From Desulfurococcales archaeon (GTDB taxonomy: Archaea; Thermoproteota; Thermoprotei_A; Sulfolobales; Desulfurococcaceae): DNA of 6,832 bases. Below, piece by piece: positions 5,400 to 6,832 of the stretch. Within the stretch, counting starts at the first letter, position 1; every line of letters starts with the position of its first letter. The translations under genes and the position numbers were made by a program. The stretch is from positions 1 through 6,832 of the forward strand of contig JALWQP010000149.1 of assembly GCA_027083045.1 (NCBI GenBank). The letters run 5' to 3'. Under the pieces are notes generated by a model. That model searched no databases, was not told the DNA's origin, and worked only from the letters and a program-made list of their open reading frames with translations.

Positions 5400-5852
5400 T
5401 TATTGCTCCTTGATGACAACTACTTCTCCGCCCGCTTCCTCTATTTTCTTCCTGGCCTTCTCGGTTATCGATCTAGTGATTATCTTTAACGGTAACGTAA
5501 CTTTGCCTGATCCAAGGACCTTATTGTATCCCATACTCGCAACATCTATCACTATCTTGTTATCTTCCCTGTATGCAAGGTTCTTTGATAATAGAAACTT
5601 GGCTAGCTCATCAAGTTCTCCCACATTAATCGCCACTATTTCCGGAACTAGTTCCGGTGGCCTAGTGAAGCCGTGTTTACCGTACCAGTTCCTCGCGTAT
5701 TTTAGCACCCACATCCATTTATGTTTGTGCATCCCAACAGCGCCGAAGCCTCCTCTAGATCCGCTTTTCCTGTGCTGACCTATTCTTCCCCATCCCATTG
5801 TACGAGTTCTCCCACGAAGCTTGCGGCTCTTCTTCCTTTTTCTAACAACCAT
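5400..5852 (-). CDS. rplO: 50S ribosomal protein L15 (uL15)
   Basis: Large-subunit protein, 150 residues from ATG 5852. The basic N-terminus with RKLRGRTRTMGWGRIGQHRK and GSRGGFGAVGMHKHKW (about 10-47) is the archaeal/eukaryotic form that threads into 23S rRNA. The C-terminal half is the globular L18e/L15 fold, ending in the conserved EKARKKIEEAGGEVV. A GTG at 5861 would add three residues, but it overlaps a near-perfect GGAGGTG (5865-5859) placed 6 nt before ATG 5852, so ATG is the start. That ribosome binding site begins directly after the uL30 stop codon, implying coupled translation within one operon. Confidence 0.95.
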   Translation of the reverse strand: MVVRKRKKSRKLRGRTRTMGWGRIGQHRKSGSRGGFGAVGMHKHKWMWVLKYARNWYGKHGFTRPPELVPEIVAINVGELDELAKFLLSKNLAYREDNKIVIDVASMGYNKVLGSGKVTLPLKIITRSITEKARKKIEEAGGEVVVIKEQ

Positions 5853-5858
5853 GAGTAC

Positions 5859-5865
5859 CACCTCC
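5859..5865 (-). promoter_or_regulatory. Strong Shine-Dalgarno that fixes the uL15 start
   Basis: GGAGGTG, complementary to the archaeal 16S rRNA 3' tail, lies 6 nt before ATG 5852. It covers the competing GTG codon at 5861-5859 and follows the uL30 stop TAA (5868-5866) without a gap. Confidence 0.85.
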
Positions 5866-6354
5866 TTAGAGCATTCTCTTTATGAGCTCATTTATTGCTT
5901 CACCACGATATCCTAGCTCGCCGCCATCATTGTAGGGGCGCTTAGTGCTTTTCTTAAATCCTCCTCTTGGCGGATGAAGCCTAAACACTGGCTTGATACC
6001 ATCTAGCTTGTGTAGTTTGACTTTCCCATCGAGTAGAGCCTTAGCTAGGCCGGATATTCCACCATAGATGCCTAAGTTCTTTAGCCTTGTCTCTACATAC
6101 TCGTCAGTCAATGGCTTATTACCTATTGTTCGTCCACGTTTTCTGAGCAGTTCTACTAATGTATCATAGTTTATTTCTCCCCATGTAACCCAATCCTTGA
6201 CCTTCCGCAACATCCCTTCTAATCCAGGCTGGTCGGCCGGGTATATCACCATATGGAATTTCTTATGAAGCCTTAATAGTTTCAAAGTATACTTAACATC
6301 AGGTGGAACGTCGACTCTACCCCTAATCCTTATGATCGCGTAGAGTTTCACCAT
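5866..6354 (-). CDS. rpmD: 50S ribosomal protein L30 (uL30, archaeal long form)
   Basis: Large-subunit protein of 162 residues, the long archaeal/eukaryotic L7-like form rather than the ~60-residue bacterial one. The ferredoxin-like core opens with MVKLYAIIRIRGRVDVPPDVKYTLKLLRL-type sequence (residues 1-29; MVKLYAIIRIRGRVDV at 1-16). The C-terminal part carries GISGLAKALLDGK and RLHPPRGGFK (near 127-136), conserved rRNA-binding segments. Starts at TTG 6372 and ATG 6369 are possible, but ATG 6354 matches the family N-terminus and has AAGGTG (6366-6361) 6 nt upstream. That start lies 14 nt after the uS5 stop, so the genes are co-transcribed. Confidence 0.94.
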   Translation of the reverse strand: MVKLYAIIRIRGRVDVPPDVKYTLKLLRLHKKFHMVIYPADQPGLEGMLRKVKDWVTWGEINYDTLVELLRKRGRTIGNKPLTDEYVETRLKNLGIYGGISGLAKALLDGKVKLHKLDGIKPVFRLHPPRGGFKKSTKRPYNDGGELGYRGEAINELIKRML

Positions 6355-6360
6355 TCCCAA

Positions 6361-6366
6361 CACCTT
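6361..6366 (-). promoter_or_regulatory. Shine-Dalgarno that fixes the uL30 start
   Basis: AAGGTG sits 6 nt before ATG 6354 and starts two bases after the uS5 stop TGA (6371-6369). It rules against the in-frame TTG 6372 and ATG 6369, which would place it inside the gene. Confidence 0.75.
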
Positions 6367-6368
6367 CA

Positions 6369-6832
6369 TCAAGCCTTCAACCAGTCAACGGGTGTTACGA
6401 ACTTGTAGGTGTTACGTAGCGCCTCAACAACTGCTTTAGCGAAGTTAAGCGTCGTTCTTGTTTCTCCAAGTGTTTCTGTCCACACATCTTTTACGCCGGC
6501 CATCCTCAGCACTGCTTTCGCAACATCTCCGGCGACTAGTCCTGTTCCCTTCGGCGCTGGTTTCAGTGTTACGACTACACTTCCGCTTTTACCTCTTACC
6601 ACGAAGGGAACACTGTGTGGTTCTCCACAACGGCACTCCCAGCTCCCACATCCTCTTCTCACAGGCGTTATATTGAGCTTTGCGTTCCTCAACGCTTTTC
6701 TAAGTGCTACTAAGTATTGTCTGGCTTTCCCGGCACCTACGCCCACGAAGCCGTCACCGTTTCCAATAACGACTACTACTCTGAACCTGCTTACTCTACC
6801 TGCATCAGTCACCTTCTGCACGATGCCTACAT
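6369..6832 (-). CDS. rpsE: 30S ribosomal protein S5 (uS5), 5' end beyond the window
   Basis: Small-subunit protein near the mRNA entry and decoding-fidelity region. The frame is open to the right edge (codons reading VGI precede VQKVTDAGRVSRF), so the N-terminal part, probably some 60 or more residues, is outside. About 154 residues are visible. They include the S5 double-stranded RNA-binding fold (VSRFRVVVVIGNGDGFVGVG, then KARQYLVALRKAL) and the C-terminal domain with LKPAPKGTGLVAGDVAKAVL and ETRTTLNFAKAVVEAL. The segment GCGSWECRCGEPHSVPF, with three cysteines, is the archaeal/eukaryotic (RPS2-like) version. It is the first gene in the window of the spc-type operon, followed 14 nt later by uL30. 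Confidence 0.96.
   Translation of the reverse strand, partial: VGIVQKVTDAGRVSRFRVVVVIGNGDGFVGVGAGKARQYLVALRKALRNAKLNITPVRRGCGSWECRCGEPHSVPFVVRGKSGSVVVTLKPAPKGTGLVAGDVAKAVLRMAGVKDVWTETLGETRTTLNFAKAVVEALRNTYKFVTPVDWLKA

Noticed and set aside
5410..5778. Plus-strand open frame opposite uL15 (and similar ones opposite secY, eL14 and others)
   Set aside because: Each lies inside a confidently identified minus-strand gene, shows no recognisable domain, and has Ser/Thr-rich composition typical of antisense shadows.
1..6832. Mobile elements, CRISPR arrays or foreign islands
   Set aside because: No long direct repeats, transposase-like frames or regular spacer pattern were seen, and the gene order is the conserved archaeal ribosomal protein neighbourhood.

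Overview
The window is archaeal and most likely crenarchaeal (Thermoproteota). Evidence: ribosomal proteins L34e and L14e, which occur in archaea and eukaryotes but not bacteria; long archaeal-type uL30; archaeal-type CMP kinase and Cbf5; start sites preceded by GGTG/GGAGGTG-type Shine-Dalgarno sequences; and a cbf5 gene interrupted by a small splicing-endonuclease intron, a feature I know from crenarchaea such as Aeropyrum and Sulfolobus. A Desulfurococcales-like hyperthermophile is my best guess; I cannot name the genus from sequence alone.

Every real gene is on the minus strand, so transcription runs from the right edge to the left. Right part (about 6832 to 5400): the end of the spc-type ribosomal operon, uS5 (5' end outside the window), uL30 and uL15, tightly packed, with ribosome binding sites overlapping or directly following the preceding stop codons. 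Middle (5275 to 3392): secY, then 6 nt later a small three-helix membrane protein of the DUF106/EMC3 (Oxa1 superfamily) type, together a membrane-protein insertion module. No adenylate kinase gene lies between secY and this gene, although it often does in archaea. Then (3326 to 2042): eL34, CMP kinase and eL14. Left part (1881 to 99): cbf5, whose ATGA stop/start overlap leads into a class I methyltransferase of the RsmC/MJ0882 type, followed by tRNA-Ser(UGA).

Together the genes cover ribosome assembly (uS5, uL30, uL15, eL34, eL14), rRNA pseudouridylation (Cbf5), probable RNA methylation, membrane insertion of nascent chains (SecY plus the EMC3-like protein), nucleotide supply (Cmk) and decoding (tRNA-Ser).

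The main finding is in cbf5. It looks like two out-of-frame pieces, but a 31-nt intron (about 1592-1622) sits in a bulge-helix-bulge-like fold. Removing it joins the pieces into one 343-residue protein and restores the catalytic aspartate codon, whose first base is in exon 1 and last two bases in exon 2. The unspliced message would carry Glu there and stop after one more residue. The remaining DNA is short intergenic spacers, several with inverted repeats and A/T-rich promoter-like elements. I see no mobile element, CRISPR array, or wholly new system.
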